Shown here: piece after piece, positions 34,719 to 43,934 of the stretch
How the letters are laid out: every line of letters starts with the position of its first letter
How positions within the stretch are numbered: position 1 is the first letter of the stretch
From: VAZQ01 sp963721005
Lineage (GTDB): Bacteria > Pseudomonadota > Alphaproteobacteria > Rhizobiales > Xanthobacteraceae
Direction of reading: 5' to 3'
Assembly (NCBI GenBank): GCA_963721005.1
Contig: CAVRHR010000003.1
Location: 1,178,001-1,242,000, forward strand
Length of the DNA stretch: 64,000 nucleotides
Program-made: the position numbers and the translations under genes
The notes under the pieces: generated by a model
Told to the model about the DNA's origin: nothing
Databases searched by the model: none
Seen by the model: the letters and a program-made list of their open reading frames with translations, nothing else

Positions 34719-35201
34719 GTGGAACCGTTGCGTAACTTGCTCACGCAGAAAAAAGACTACTATGCCGGCGGGCTGATGACCCTGATCGGGATCGGCGCCG
34801 TGGCGGAAGCGCGCCATTACAATATCGGCACGCTGTTCCACATGGGACCGGGCTTCTTCCCGATCATTCTTGGCGTCCTGATGACGTTTCTCGGCATTCT
34901 CATTGCCGGCGTCGCCGCCACGGCCTCGGCCGTCGACGATGACCAGCTCATCATGCCCAAGCCCGAATGGCGCGCCTGGATATGCATCCTGGCCGGCCCA
35001 ATTCTCTTCATCGTCTTGGGAAATTCGGGCGGAATGATCCCTGCAACATTCGCCTGCGTGTTCGTGTCCGCGCTTGGTGCTCGCGACGCCACGTGGAAGA
35101 GTGCGTTCATACTCGCGACCGGCGTCACCGTGTGCGGCGTGATATTGTTCAACTACCTACTGCAAGTCTCGCTGCCGATGTGGCGTTGGGGGTCCCCGTG
35201 A
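34719..35201 (+). CDS. tctB: Tripartite tricarboxylate transporter small membrane subunit (TctB)
   Basis: This protein of about 160 residues has four membrane segments (DYYAGGLMTLIGIGAVAEARHYNIGTLFHMGPGFFPIILGVLMTFLGILI, then the two C-terminal helices), typical of TctB (DUF1468). With TctA it takes substrate from a Bug-type binding protein. The GTG at 34719 is overlapped by the GGCAGGGGGG tract; a TTG at 34728 lies eight bases after that tract and may be the true start. Its stop overlaps the tctA GTG (35198), so the two are coupled. No binding protein is adjacent. Confidence 0.9.
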   Translation: MEPLRNLLTQKKDYYAGGLMTLIGIGAVAEARHYNIGTLFHMGPGFFPIILGVLMTFLGILIAGVAATASAVDDDQLIMPKPEWRAWICILAGPILFIVLGNSGGMIPATFACVFVSALGARDATWKSAFILATGVTVCGVILFNYLLQVSLPMWRWGSP

Positions 35202-36721
35202 TCTATTCCGCACTGACCGATCTCTGGTACGGCTTCGGGGTCGCGCTCGAGCCGCATAACCTGATGTTTTGTTTCCTCGGGGTGTTGCTCGGCAACATCG
35301 TCGGTGTGTTGCCCGGCATGGGCGTGCTCGCCACCATCTCGATCCTGCTGCCGCTCACCTTCGGGATGAAGCCGGTCGGCGCCATCCTGATGCTCGCCGG
35401 CGTCTTTTACGGCTCGCAATACGGCGGCGCCATCTGCTCGATCCTGCTCAATCTGCCGTGTCATCCACCACACGCAGTGACCTGCCTGGACGGCTACCCC
35501 ATGACCAAGCAGGGCCGCGGCGGGGTGGCGCTCGGCATCACGGTGATCGCCTCCTTCGTGGGCGCCTCCTGGGGCATCATGGAGATGACCTTTCTGGCGC
35601 CGGTGCTGGTGCAGGTGGCGCTGAAATTTGGGCCATCCGAGGTCTGCTCGCTCATGCTGGTGGGCTTGCTGGCGGGGTCGACGCTGGCGCGCGGCTCGCC
35701 CATCAAGGGCGTGGCCATGACCGTGCTCGGACTGCTCCTGGGCATCGTGGGCGCCGACATCGAGACCGGCACGCCGCGCTTTGCGTTCAACATGACCGAG
35801 CTCGACGACGGCGTCGAGATCGTGGCGCTGGCGCTCGGCCTGTTCGGCATCGCGGAGTTCATGAACACGGTCAACCAGACCGCCCCGATCGATACCAAAT
35901 ATACCAACATCAAGCTGCGTGATATGTGGCCTTCGAAGGCCGATTTCAGGCTGGCGTTCTGGCCGATGTGGCGCGGCACCTGGATCGGCAGCCTCTGCGC
36001 GCTCATTCCCGGCACCGGACCCACCATCGCGTCGTTCGTGTCCTATGCGGTGGAGAAGAAAATCTCGAAGACGCCGGAGCGTTTCGGCCACGGCGCGATC
36101 GAGGGCGTCGCCTGCCCGGAGGCATCGACCCATTCCTCGGTACAGGGCGACTTCATCCCGACCATGAGCCTCGGCATTCCGGGCGACGCCGTAATGGCGT
36201 TGCTGCTCGGCGCCCTGACCATCCAGGGCATCGTGCCCGGCCCGCAGCTCATCAGCCAGCACCCGGACGTGTTCTGGGGCCTGGTAGCGAGCTTCTGGGT
36301 CGGCAACATCATGCTGGTCATCCTCAACGTGCCGATGATCGGGCTGTGGGTGAAGCTGCTCACCATTCCTTACCGCTACCTCTATCCGAGCGCGCTGTTC
36401 TTCATCTGCATCGGCGTCTACTCGACCAACAACGACTTCTTCCAGGTCGGCGAGACGATCGTGATCGGGGTATTCGGCTATATCCTGCTGCAGCTCGGCT
36501 TCCACCCGGCCCCGATCCTGCTCGGCTTCGTGCTGGGGCCGCGCTTCGAGGAGAACTTCCGACGCGCCATGCTGATCTCGCGCGGCGATCTCCTGGTCTT
36601 CATCGAGCGGCCGATCAGCGCGTTCTTCGTCAGCTTGGCCGCGCTGTTGATTCTGGCGCAGATTTTCATTCGCATGCGTGGCTCCCCCGTGAAGGACGTC
36701 CTCCCGCGCGCGGCCGAATGA
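35198..36721 (+). CDS. tctA: Tripartite tricarboxylate transporter large membrane subunit (TctA)
   Basis: This protein of 507 residues has about twelve membrane segments. The TctA landmarks are FLGVLLGNIVGVLPGMGVLATISILLPLTFG, YGSQYGGAICSILLNLPCHPPHAVTCLDGYPM, ALIPGTGPTIASFVSYAVEKKISKTPERFGHGAIEGVACPEASTHS and FIPTMSLGIPGDAVMALLLGAL. The GTG start at 35198 overlaps the tctB stop (GTGA). The expected ligand is a carboxylate. The neighbours (decarboxylase-like and LigB-LigA) suggest an aromatic diacid, but this is inference. Confidence 0.95.
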   Translation: MIYSALTDLWYGFGVALEPHNLMFCFLGVLLGNIVGVLPGMGVLATISILLPLTFGMKPVGAILMLAGVFYGSQYGGAICSILLNLPCHPPHAVTCLDGYPMTKQGRGGVALGITVIASFVGASWGIMEMTFLAPVLVQVALKFGPSEVCSLMLVGLLAGSTLARGSPIKGVAMTVLGLLLGIVGADIETGTPRFAFNMTELDDGVEIVALALGLFGIAEFMNTVNQTAPIDTKYTNIKLRDMWPSKADFRLAFWPMWRGTWIGSLCALIPGTGPTIASFVSYAVEKKISKTPERFGHGAIEGVACPEASTHSSVQGDFIPTMSLGIPGDAVMALLLGALTIQGIVPGPQLISQHPDVFWGLVASFWVGNIMLVILNVPMIGLWVKLLTIPYRYLYPSALFFICIGVYSTNNDFFQVGETIVIGVFGYILLQLGFHPAPILLGFVLGPRFEENFRRAMLISRGDLLVFIERPISAFFVSLAALLILAQIFIRMRGSPVKDVLPRAAE

Positions 36722-36782
36722 TCATCTGATCGAAGATGCGGGCGCTGGTAAGCCAGCGCGCCGGCCCGGCAATCTTCAACCT

Positions 36783-36890
36783 GTCGTGCCCCGCCAATGC
36801 AGGGCATCCAGTGATCGCAAAGGCCCGTTATGATTGAAGCCCTGGCGGCTACTGGATCGTCCGCATTCGCCGACGAAGACTGCGCAGAGT
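36783..36890. repeat. Degenerate palindromic repeat between convergent genes
   Basis: GTCGTGCCCCGCCaatgcaGGGCATCCAgt, and then CTACTGGATCGTCCGCattcgCCGACGaag (36849-36878), resemble the ATCGTCCGC/GCGGACGAT and GCATCCAGT repeats common in Rhizobiales. Both are imperfect, so this is a decayed copy. It lies between tctA (plus) and the 36902 gene (minus), where a bidirectional terminator is expected. Confidence 0.4.
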
Positions 36891-36901
36891 AATCATCGAG
36901 A

Positions 36902-37894
36902 TCAGATTTTCGAGATTTCAAAGGTCGGGCGCGCAAACAGCTCCTCGACCGCCACTTGGCGCTCGATCAAGCCCTGCTCATAGGCGTATCCGGTCAGCGC
37001 CTCGATCTCGCGGAGGTTCTCCGCAATGCCGTACTTCCAGAAGTCGCGCCCCATCACCGCCATGGTGTCGGCGGTCTCCGCGTCCAGCCAGGGCAAGGTG
37101 ACCATCAGGGCGTTGACGTCACGCAGGTCCGCCATGGCGAGCGCCTTGGCCTCGCAGAACGCCTTGTAGACGCTGGTCGGCAGCCAGGGATATTGCTCCA
37201 CCAGGGTCTTGCGGATGCCGACCAGGTGCATGATCGGGAACAGGCCGGTCTTCTTGAAATAGGCCTGCTCGGCCGCCCGCGTGTCGGGAAACAGGCGGGC
37301 GATATGCGGCTCGCCGGCGAGGAACGACGAGGGCGCGCGCGCCGTGAACAGAGCATCGAGCTCGCCGTCGCGCAGCATGCCGACGAGTGTCTGGTGCTCG
37401 CCGATCGGCTGCAGGTCGACGCCCCTGATCGGCTTGAGCGGGGTGCGCTCGTGCCGTCCGGGCTCCTCCTGGCCGCCGCTGCGCCAATGGATCTCGGATG
37501 GAGACACGCCGTATTCGTGCTGCATCATGCCGCGCATCCAGACCACCGCGGTGATCTGATACTCGGGCAACCCGATCCGCTTGCCGCGCAGATCGGCGGG
37601 TGCGCGGATGCCGGCATCGGCGCGCACGTAGATCCCGGAATGGCGGAAAATCCGCGAGACGAACGCCGGAATTCCCACATAGGCGCAATTGCCGGCCGCC
37701 ACGGTGCGGATGAAGCTCGAGAACGATATCTCCGAGACGTCGAATTCCTGGTACCGGAAGGCGCGAAAAAAGATCTCCTCGGGATAGAGCGGAAGATAGG
37801 TGACGGCGCAGCCCTCGACCTTGACCCGACCGTCCCGGATCGCTCGCGTGCGGTCATAATTGCCGCACGCAATGGTAATCGGCACCTCGACCAT
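36902..37894 (-). CDS. 4,5-dihydroxyphthalate-decarboxylase-like (Pht5-type) / periplasmic-binding-fold protein
   Basis: This protein of 330 residues reads VPITIACGNYDRTRAIRDGRVKVEGCAVTYLPLYPEEIFFRAFRYQEFDVSEISFSSF, the N-terminal pattern of Pht5-type proteins, which share a type-2 periplasmic-binding fold. LRGKRIGLPEYQITAVVWMRGMMQHEYGV and PSSFLAGEPHIARLFPDTRAAEQAYFKKTGLFPIMH are further landmarks. Pht5 removes CO2 from 4,5-dihydroxyphthalate to give protocatechuate, though some members are uncharacterised. An AGGAGGC precedes two ATGs; the second (37894) is better spaced. No signal peptide is present. It is divergent from LigB-LigA (38070). Confidence 0.8.
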   Translation of the reverse strand: MVEVPITIACGNYDRTRAIRDGRVKVEGCAVTYLPLYPEEIFFRAFRYQEFDVSEISFSSFIRTVAAGNCAYVGIPAFVSRIFRHSGIYVRADAGIRAPADLRGKRIGLPEYQITAVVWMRGMMQHEYGVSPSEIHWRSGGQEEPGRHERTPLKPIRGVDLQPIGEHQTLVGMLRDGELDALFTARAPSSFLAGEPHIARLFPDTRAAEQAYFKKTGLFPIMHLVGIRKTLVEQYPWLPTSVYKAFCEAKALAMADLRDVNALMVTLPWLDAETADTMAVMGRDFWKYGIAENLREIEALTGYAYEQGLIERQVAVEELFARPTFEISKI

Positions 37895-38069
37895 CATGCC
37901 TCCTGGCAGCGTGTCTGACGGGGAGAACGGCGGCTTCGCCACGGCGGATCGGCCGCAAAGCTACTGCCTTCTCCCTCGGCTGTGAAGCGGCGCGCGCGGC
38001 GGCCGGCTGGGACTGCGCTTGTTGTCACGCGGTTTGGAGGATAATTTCGCAGCAACAGGAGCAACCACC

Positions 38070-39125
38070 ATGATATCGAGCGTTATCGGCGGCGCCATGC
38101 TGCCCCATGCGCCGCAGTTCTTCACCATGCCGGACACCGAGGACAAGGCCAATGTCGAGCATGTGAAGACGGTCGCGGCCGAGATCGGCCGGCAGCTGCG
38201 GGCGCTTTCGCCCGACCTCTGGATCATCTTCTCCAACGATCATGCCGAGCAGTTCTTCCATCAGGCGGCGCCCCCTTTCACCATCCATGTGGGGGGCGAG
38301 GCGACCGGCGAGTTCGCCGGGCGCAAGTTCCGCTGGAAGATCCCGAGCGAGATCAGCTTCGAGCTGGTGCGCGCCCTCTATCGGCAGAACTTCGATCCGG
38401 CCTTCACCAGCACCGCCAAGATCGATTATGCGATCGGCATTCCGTTGACCCATATCGGGCACACCGATCCGGTGCTGCCGATCTACGTCAATGCCTATCT
38501 GCCACCGCAGCCGACCATGGAGCGCTGCTACGCCTTCGGCCAGGCCATCGCCCGCACCGTCACCGCAATGGGCCTCAAGACCGTCATCCTGTCGAGCGGC
38601 GGCATGTCGCATTTCCCGGGCACCGACCGTTACGCCCATCCGGAGCTCGGTTGGGACCGCCGCGTGCTGGAGAAGCTCGCCGCCGGCAATCTCAAGTCGC
38701 TGATCGGCTACGACGAGACCGAGCTCGACGAGACCGGCAATATCGAGCTGCGCTGCTGGGCCTGCGCCGCCGGAGCGCTGGGCGAGCGGCGGCCCGACAT
38801 CGTGTCGATGGATCCGAGCTGGCACCACAACTACGCGTCGCTGGCCTGGATCGATCCCCCACCCGCCGCGCAGGCCCCGCACTATCCGGCGATCAAGCCG
38901 GAGCTGGTCGCCCTCACCTCCGCGCTGCACGGGCTCGCCCATGACGCGGAGCGGCGCGCGCAATACATCGCTGACGCGCCCGCCTATGCGGATCAATTCG
39001 CGCTTTCGCCGGGCCAGCGCGAGGCCCTGATCCGGCTCGACCTGCCGGCGATCGTGCAGATGGGCGCGCATCCGCTGGTGCCGTTCCTGGCGCAGATGCA
39101 AATCCAGCGCCTGCGTCCGCGCTGA
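38070..39125 (+). CDS. Extradiol ring-cleavage dioxygenase with LigB and LigA domains fused (351 aa)
   Basis: Residues 1 to about 265 are a class III extradiol dioxygenase (LigB): GGAMLPHAPQFF (H13), WIIFSNDHAEQFF (H58) and GGMSHFPGTDRYAHPELGW. The C-terminal part, from about residue 275, is a LigA-like helical domain (LTSALHGLAHDAERRAQYIADAPAYADQFALSPGQREALIRLDLPAIVQMGAHPLVPFLAQMQI). Protocatechuate 4,5-dioxygenase has LigA and LigB as separate chains; a single-chain version resembles gallate-type dioxygenases. The substrate may be protocatechuate or gallate. AGGAG eight bases before ATG 38070 supports the start. Confidence 0.9.
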   Translation: MISSVIGGAMLPHAPQFFTMPDTEDKANVEHVKTVAAEIGRQLRALSPDLWIIFSNDHAEQFFHQAAPPFTIHVGGEATGEFAGRKFRWKIPSEISFELVRALYRQNFDPAFTSTAKIDYAIGIPLTHIGHTDPVLPIYVNAYLPPQPTMERCYAFGQAIARTVTAMGLKTVILSSGGMSHFPGTDRYAHPELGWDRRVLEKLAAGNLKSLIGYDETELDETGNIELRCWACAAGALGERRPDIVSMDPSWHHNYASLAWIDPPPAAQAPHYPAIKPELVALTSALHGLAHDAERRAQYIADAPAYADQFALSPGQREALIRLDLPAIVQMGAHPLVPFLAQMQIQRLRPR

Positions 39126-39242
39126 CGCGCGTGCCGCGCCGCGGGCGTCCAGCCAATCGGACGGGGCCAATTCGGGCGGCGGCTCCAATCAAGGCAACCC
39201 CGGCGAAGCGGGGTTGCCTGCGCGAAACGCGCGCGGCGGCCG

Positions 39243-39854
39243 TCAGTCGCCCCCAGCTGCATCCGTTTCTGCGGGTGCGGCCGGAGCCGGCACGACGACG
39301 ACCTCGACCTCCGGATACAGCACGATGGCGGCCCCGGAGGCGGCGACCGTGCCGGTGTGCTCCGGCTCGCGATCGGCCGCAGACTTCTCATCCGCCGATC
39401 CCGCCAAGTCCGGGGCGCGTGCCGGATCCTTGGTGATGACGGCATCGGCGGACTGCTCGGCCGCAACCGCCTTGGCTTCTTTCACGGCGGCCGAGGACCG
39501 GCTGATCTCCGCGCGGGAGACGCCGCTCAGCAGGGAGTCGAGCTGCGCCTTGGTGATGCAAGTTTCCGCACCGCTCTCGTCGGCGACACACAGCATCCGG
39601 GCGACGACCCGCCGGGAGCTCAGCGACTCGGCCATGCCGCCGACGGATACCTCCAGGCCCGCCAGCCGCTCATCGAGTCCGTGGACGGCCTTCATGATGG
39701 GGTCGACGATCATTTCTTGCAGCGAAGCCGAAAGGTCGTCGGCCTCGTCGGCCCGTACGGCGCGAGAGCCGTCGAGCGAAACCCCGAACACCAGCACGGC
39801 CAGGGAAAGGCCGCAACACAGTCTGCCGAAGAGCGATGCGCTACCCATCTTCAT
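39243..39854 (-). CDS. Secreted protein of unknown family (203 aa)
   Basis: MKMGSASLFGRLCCGLSLAVLVFGVSLDGSRAVRADEADDLSASLQEMI starts with a signal peptide cut near VRADE. A middle part with two Cys (MLCVADESGAETCITKAQLDSLL) could be a zinc or disulfide motif, and the tail is Ala/Pro-rich and acidic. No family is recognised. GGAG eight bases before ATG 39854 supports this start. Confidence 0.65.
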   Translation of the reverse strand: MKMGSASLFGRLCCGLSLAVLVFGVSLDGSRAVRADEADDLSASLQEMIVDPIMKAVHGLDERLAGLEVSVGGMAESLSSRRVVARMLCVADESGAETCITKAQLDSLLSGVSRAEISRSSAAVKEAKAVAAEQSADAVITKDPARAPDLAGSADEKSAADREPEHTGTVAASGAAIVLYPEVEVVVVPAPAAPAETDAAGGD

Positions 39855-40162
39855 GTCGTACTCCAATCGGTACACGGTTGACGATGTGGGGATTCCCGGT
39901 ACGAGTTTTCGTTGCCGGTATCGGAATGCTGATTTCGAAGTCCCCGCAGCTACGATGAGCCCGCGCGATTAACAAACATTTTCAACGGTCAATTTCTGTT
40001 CTTTGCTGCCGCGCATCACCGCGGAAATCAGGTGCGAGCGAGGCTTACGACGGTAGCAACAAACCGCGATGCCTCCGGGAGGACGGCTCGAGCCGCCGCG
40101 ATGGTCGGCGCCGCCAGCAACGCGGCGCCGATCCACCGGCGCAATTGCCGAGAGGCTTTGTC

Positions 40163-40567
40163 TTATTCTCCCATCACCTCGGAGGCCGGCTTCCCCTTGT
40201 CGAAAATCCGCATCTCGATATAGCGCGCCGGCTTGTCGCTGAGATTCTGCTGCCGGTGAATGACGCCGCGTGGCACATAGTTGCTGTCGCCGGCCTTGAG
40301 CACTTGGGGCGGCTGTCCCCTGATGGTGAAGGTGACCTCGCCCTCCTGGACTGCGGTCCATTGCTCGCCGGGATGGCGGTGGAACTCGTTGCCGGCGCCC
40401 GGCGGCAAGGTGACAGTCTGCAGACCCACCTCGCGAGTCGGATCTTTCTCCAGCGGCATGGTGAAATAGCGCTTGTTCTGGGCCGTCGGCGCCGCGGTCT
40501 GCGACCACGCCGCCGTCGCATACATGCCGGTCGACGCGACCAGCACCGCAGTGATCAGCCTAATCAT
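40163..40567 (-). CDS. Secreted cupin-domain protein (134 aa)
   Basis: A signal peptide (ending AAWSQ) is followed by one cupin fold: LPPGAGNEFHRHPGEQWTAVQEGEVTFTIRGQPPQVLKAGDSNYVPRGVIHRQQN. The metal site would be H-x-H, Glu/Gln and the later His (GVIHRQ). Such exported cupins have unknown substrates. ATG 40567 follows GGAGGGAGGCTCTC. The downstream gap (39976-40162) shows no gene. Confidence 0.9.
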   Translation of the reverse strand: MIRLITAVLVASTGMYATAAWSQTAAPTAQNKRYFTMPLEKDPTREVGLQTVTLPPGAGNEFHRHPGEQWTAVQEGEVTFTIRGQPPQVLKAGDSNYVPRGVIHRQQNLSDKPARYIEMRIFDKGKPASEVMGE

Positions 40568-41022
40568 GAGAGCCTCCCTCCGATTTTGTATGAGCCGTGT
40601 CAGCCGGCGCATCTTGGGATGGTCAACCGGCCCCGTCCAGCGGCTTGCATTCGGCGCCGGAAATCCAAACGACCGCCATCGCCTTCGCGGGCGCGGGAAA
40701 CGAGCGATCATTCATCTGGCCTGGACTTGCGCTTGCGGTCGACGGTCTGCTCCCCAGCGACCCATTGAATCCTCGGACGCTCCGGAAGCAGCAACTCTTG
40801 GATGCACCGCGCCCGCTGCGACCGACTGTCGCGCGGGCCGAATCGTGAGTTTGCCCGAGATATTCATGCTTGGGGCTTGCGACCAGCTGAGATTCCCGGG
40901 ATCATCTGCTCGGCCTGCTTTCATGGCACCGAAGTTGCTTCGGAGCCCGTGGATGCCGAGCGCTATGGAGGCTTCGACCGGGCGGCGGTTCGGCGCTCCA
41001 CAGCAAACACGGAGGGGTGGCG
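40568..41022. other. Intergenic stretch of 455 bases, no gene recognised
   Basis: The genes on both sides diverge (cupin minus, binding protein plus). No frame has protein-like character. GGAGGGG at 41011-41017 is the ribosome site of the next gene. I found no recognisable operator. Confidence 0.35.
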
Positions 41023-42075
41023 ATGCGAGCGTGGTTGCGACACATCTGCGCGTTGTCAGGCGCTCTGGCGGCCGCGGCGGCGGGTTCATCGGTGCCGGGC
41101 GCGGCGGCCGATCCGATCGCGGATTTCTATTCCGGCAAGACCGTCCAGGTGATGATCGGCTTCAGCCCCGGCGGCGGCTACGACATTTATGGACGCACGC
41201 TGGCGCGCTACATGGGGCGCCACATCCCGGGCAATCCCAAGCTGGTGCCGCAGAACATGCCGGGCGCCGGCAGCCTCAAGGTCGTGAACTATCTGTCCAG
41301 CGTCGCCCCCAAGGATGGCACCGCGCTCGCCCATTTCGCCCCCGGGGTGATGTTCGAGCCGCTGCTCGGCCACACCGACGGCGCGCAGTTCGAGGCTACC
41401 AAGTTCAATTGGCTGGGCAGCGCCTCGCGCGAGGCGAGCGTGTGCGCCTTCATGACCAGCGCCGGCATCAAGAGCTGGCAGGACATGCGGACCAAGAGCT
41501 ATATCATCGGGGCGAGCGGCGGGGGCGCCGAAAGCGACGTGTTTCCGACCGTCCTGCGCAATATGTTCCATCTGCCGCTCAAGATCGTGACCGGCTATCC
41601 GGGGGGCACCGAGATCACGCTGGCGATGGAGCGCCATGAGGTCGACGGCCGCTGCGGCTGGTCGTGGACCAGCCTGCTCAGCCGCAGCAAGGCGCTGCTC
41701 GATTCCAAGCAGATCGACGTGGTGCTGCAGATCGCGCTGCAGAAGACCAAGGACCTGCCCAACGTCCCCTTGATCCTGGACGTGACCGATAATGCCGAGC
41801 AGAAGGCCGCCCTCAAGCTCATCGTGGCGCGCCAGAGCATTGCCCGTCCGTTCGCGGCGCCGCCGGGCGTTCCGGCCGAGCGGGCGCGCGCGCTGCGCGA
41901 CGCCTTCGACGCCACCATGAAGGATCCGGAATTCATCGCCGAGGCCAAGGGCCAGAACCTGGACATCGACCCGGTAAGCGGCGCCGAGGTCGAGGCGCTC
42001 ATCCGCGAGGTCTACGCCTCGTCGCCGGAGGCCGTGCGGCTCGCCGCATCGTCCATGAAAGAGATCAAGGAATAA
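41023..42075 (+). CDS. TTT-type (Bug-like) substrate-binding protein, divergent subfamily (350 aa)
   Basis: A signal peptide (ending AAADP) is followed by DFYSGKTVQVMIGFSPGGGYDIYGRTLARYMGRHIPGNPKLVPQNMPGAGSLKVVNYL, the same subfamily as 31814 and 28690. GGTEITLAMERHEVDGRCGWSWTSL and LILDVTDNAEQKAALKLIVARQSIARPFAAPPGVP match too. It is a periplasmic binding protein with an unknown acid ligand. The ATG at 41023 has GGAGG seven bases upstream; a GTG two codons earlier is overlapped by that site. It converges with the carbamoyltransferase. Confidence 0.9.
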   Translation: MRAWLRHICALSGALAAAAAGSSVPGAAADPIADFYSGKTVQVMIGFSPGGGYDIYGRTLARYMGRHIPGNPKLVPQNMPGAGSLKVVNYLSSVAPKDGTALAHFAPGVMFEPLLGHTDGAQFEATKFNWLGSASREASVCAFMTSAGIKSWQDMRTKSYIIGASGGGAESDVFPTVLRNMFHLPLKIVTGYPGGTEITLAMERHEVDGRCGWSWTSLLSRSKALLDSKQIDVVLQIALQKTKDLPNVPLILDVTDNAEQKAALKLIVARQSIARPFAAPPGVPAERARALRDAFDATMKDPEFIAEAKGQNLDIDPVSGAEVEALIREVYASSPEAVRLAASSMKEIKE

Positions 42076-42092
42076 CCGCCGAGCGTCGGCGA

Positions 42093-43811
42093 TCAGCGGA
42101 CCACGTAGACGGCCCGCCTGGTCAGCACGAAGTCGACCCGGTCGTCGATGAGCGCCTTGCGGCATTCCTCCGGGCGATTGACGATCGGCTCCTCGTGCAC
42201 GTTGAAGCTGGTATTGATCAGTACCGGCAATCCGGTCGCGTCGCGGAACTTGCGCAGCACCGCGGTAAACAGCGGATTGGTCTCCTGGCGCACGATCTGC
42301 GGGCGCGCTGTGCCGTCCACGTGCACCACCGCGGGGATCCGTTCGCGCCATTCTGGTCGCACCGCGCAGGTGATGGTCATGAAGCGCGCCGCGTAGCGAT
42401 TGACGTCGTTGATCTCGAACACCCGCTCGGCATCCTCCTCGAGCACATAGGGCGCGAACGGCATGAACTCCGAGCGATCGAGCCGCTGGTTGAGGTTGTC
42501 GTTGATGGCGGCATCCGAGGGGGCGGCGATGATGCTGCGGGCGCCGAGCGCGCGCGGGCCGAACTCCATGCGCCCGACATAGATCGCCCCGGCCTTGCGG
42601 GCGCGGATCAGACCGGTCGCTACCTCGACGGGATCGCCGGGAAGCGTCCGGATGCCGGGCTCGACCGACAGGCAGGCATCGATATCCTGATCGAAGTCGC
42701 GGCCCAGATAAACGTCGTCGAGACGCTTGCGATGCGTGAGCCAGGTGGCCAGGCCGTCGCGAGCGAGCAGAAAGCTCAAGGGAGCGCCGACCGAAAGCCC
42801 GTCGTCGCCCATGGCCGGGTAGACGAAAATCTCGTCGAGCGGCAGCGTCTCGGCCAAGAGGCGATTGAGCCGCACATTGGCGAACAGCCCGCCGGCGAGC
42901 CCCAGGCGGCGGCGGCCGGTGCGCTCGAGCCAGAAGCGCAGCGACCCGGCGATGAGATCCTCGGTCACCTGCTGGATCGAGGCCGCGATGGTCTCGCGAT
43001 CATGCCCGCGGCAGATTCCGGCGACGGCGCGCTCGAGCGCATGCCAATCCTTGAAATCGGCGGCGACGAGGCCGTCCTCGCCCAGACGGAAGTGCCGAGC
43101 GAAGGCGGCCGCGAGCTTGGGCTCGCCGCGCGCCGAAAGCCCGGTCAGCTTGCCTTCGTGCCGGAACATGCGAAAGCCGCAGGCTGCGGTCGCAAACGCA
43201 TAGGCGGCGGCGAGGCTGTTGCGGCGCAGGTGGTGCGCCGCCAGCATGTTCTCGCCGCCGTGCAGGCTGTCGAGGCGTCCGGCCGCGAGCGCGCGGATCG
43301 AGTAGCTGATGTTGTCGCCGACCCCATCCGACGTATAGAGCAGCGCCTCGTCCCAATCGGTATGAAACAATGCGGTGAGCGCATGGCCTTGGTGATGGTC
43401 CGCGAAATGCATCCGGGTATCGGGGCGAAAGGCGTTCTCGTCGAGAAAGCGGTCGGTGCGGAACAGCGCCGCGGAGTCCGGCTCGCGGGCGCGGTACTGC
43501 AGCAAGGTGAGATCGCGCCTGCTCCGCTCGGCGCCGAGCCGGCGTTGCGCGGTGTAGTAGAGATCGCGCGCCAGCGGAAAGCGCAGATACTGGGTCGGGT
43601 AATTGCCGCGCATCTGCGCGATCACGTCGACGTCGCTCCGGCTCCAGCCGGCGATTCGCAGCACCTCGTCGATGGCGAGCCACGGGATGCCGGCGCCCCA
43701 GCCCTTCTCGCGCCGGAAACGCTCCTCCTGCACGGCCGCTATGAGGTTGTAATCGTCGAAAGCCGCCGCGGCGGCATCGTGTGAGCCGGAGGAAAATCCG
43801 AGAATCCGCAT
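42093..43811 (-). CDS. NodU/CmcH-type carbamoyltransferase (572 aa)
   Basis: The N-terminal Kae1-like domain has ILGFSSGSHDAAAAAF, HFADHHQGHALTALFHTDWDEALLYTSDGVGDN and RHEGKLTGLSARGEP. The C-terminal carbamoyl-adenylate domain has AIYVGRMEFGPRALGARSIIAAP, then NLNQRLDRSEFMPFAPYVLEEDAERVFEI and VLINTSFNVHEEPIVNRPEE. Family members put a carbamoyl group on a sugar or antibiotic hydroxyl. No glycan or antibiotic cluster is adjacent, so its acceptor is unknown. The gene converges with the binding protein at 41023. Confidence 0.93.
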   Translation of the reverse strand: MRILGFSSGSHDAAAAAFDDYNLIAAVQEERFRREKGWGAGIPWLAIDEVLRIAGWSRSDVDVIAQMRGNYPTQYLRFPLARDLYYTAQRRLGAERSRRDLTLLQYRAREPDSAALFRTDRFLDENAFRPDTRMHFADHHQGHALTALFHTDWDEALLYTSDGVGDNISYSIRALAAGRLDSLHGGENMLAAHHLRRNSLAAAYAFATAACGFRMFRHEGKLTGLSARGEPKLAAAFARHFRLGEDGLVAADFKDWHALERAVAGICRGHDRETIAASIQQVTEDLIAGSLRFWLERTGRRRLGLAGGLFANVRLNRLLAETLPLDEIFVYPAMGDDGLSVGAPLSFLLARDGLATWLTHRKRLDDVYLGRDFDQDIDACLSVEPGIRTLPGDPVEVATGLIRARKAGAIYVGRMEFGPRALGARSIIAAPSDAAINDNLNQRLDRSEFMPFAPYVLEEDAERVFEINDVNRYAARFMTITCAVRPEWRERIPAVVHVDGTARPQIVRQETNPLFTAVLRKFRDATGLPVLINTSFNVHEEPIVNRPEECRKALIDDRVDFVLTRRAVYVVR

Positions 43812-43934
43812 TGTCTGGAATATTCTACCCGATTGGCGCGGAAGAGTTCAGGCCCGCGAAAGCGTAGCAGCTGCGGATCACGCCTGCCAGCCGGAACGCT
43901 CCGGCGTCGGCGGGAGAGCGGCCCCGCGACGACT

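Noticed and set aside
35153..36505. Minus-strand frame of 450 codons under tctA
   Set aside because: It is an antisense shadow of TctA with His/Glu/Gln-rich low-complexity composition.
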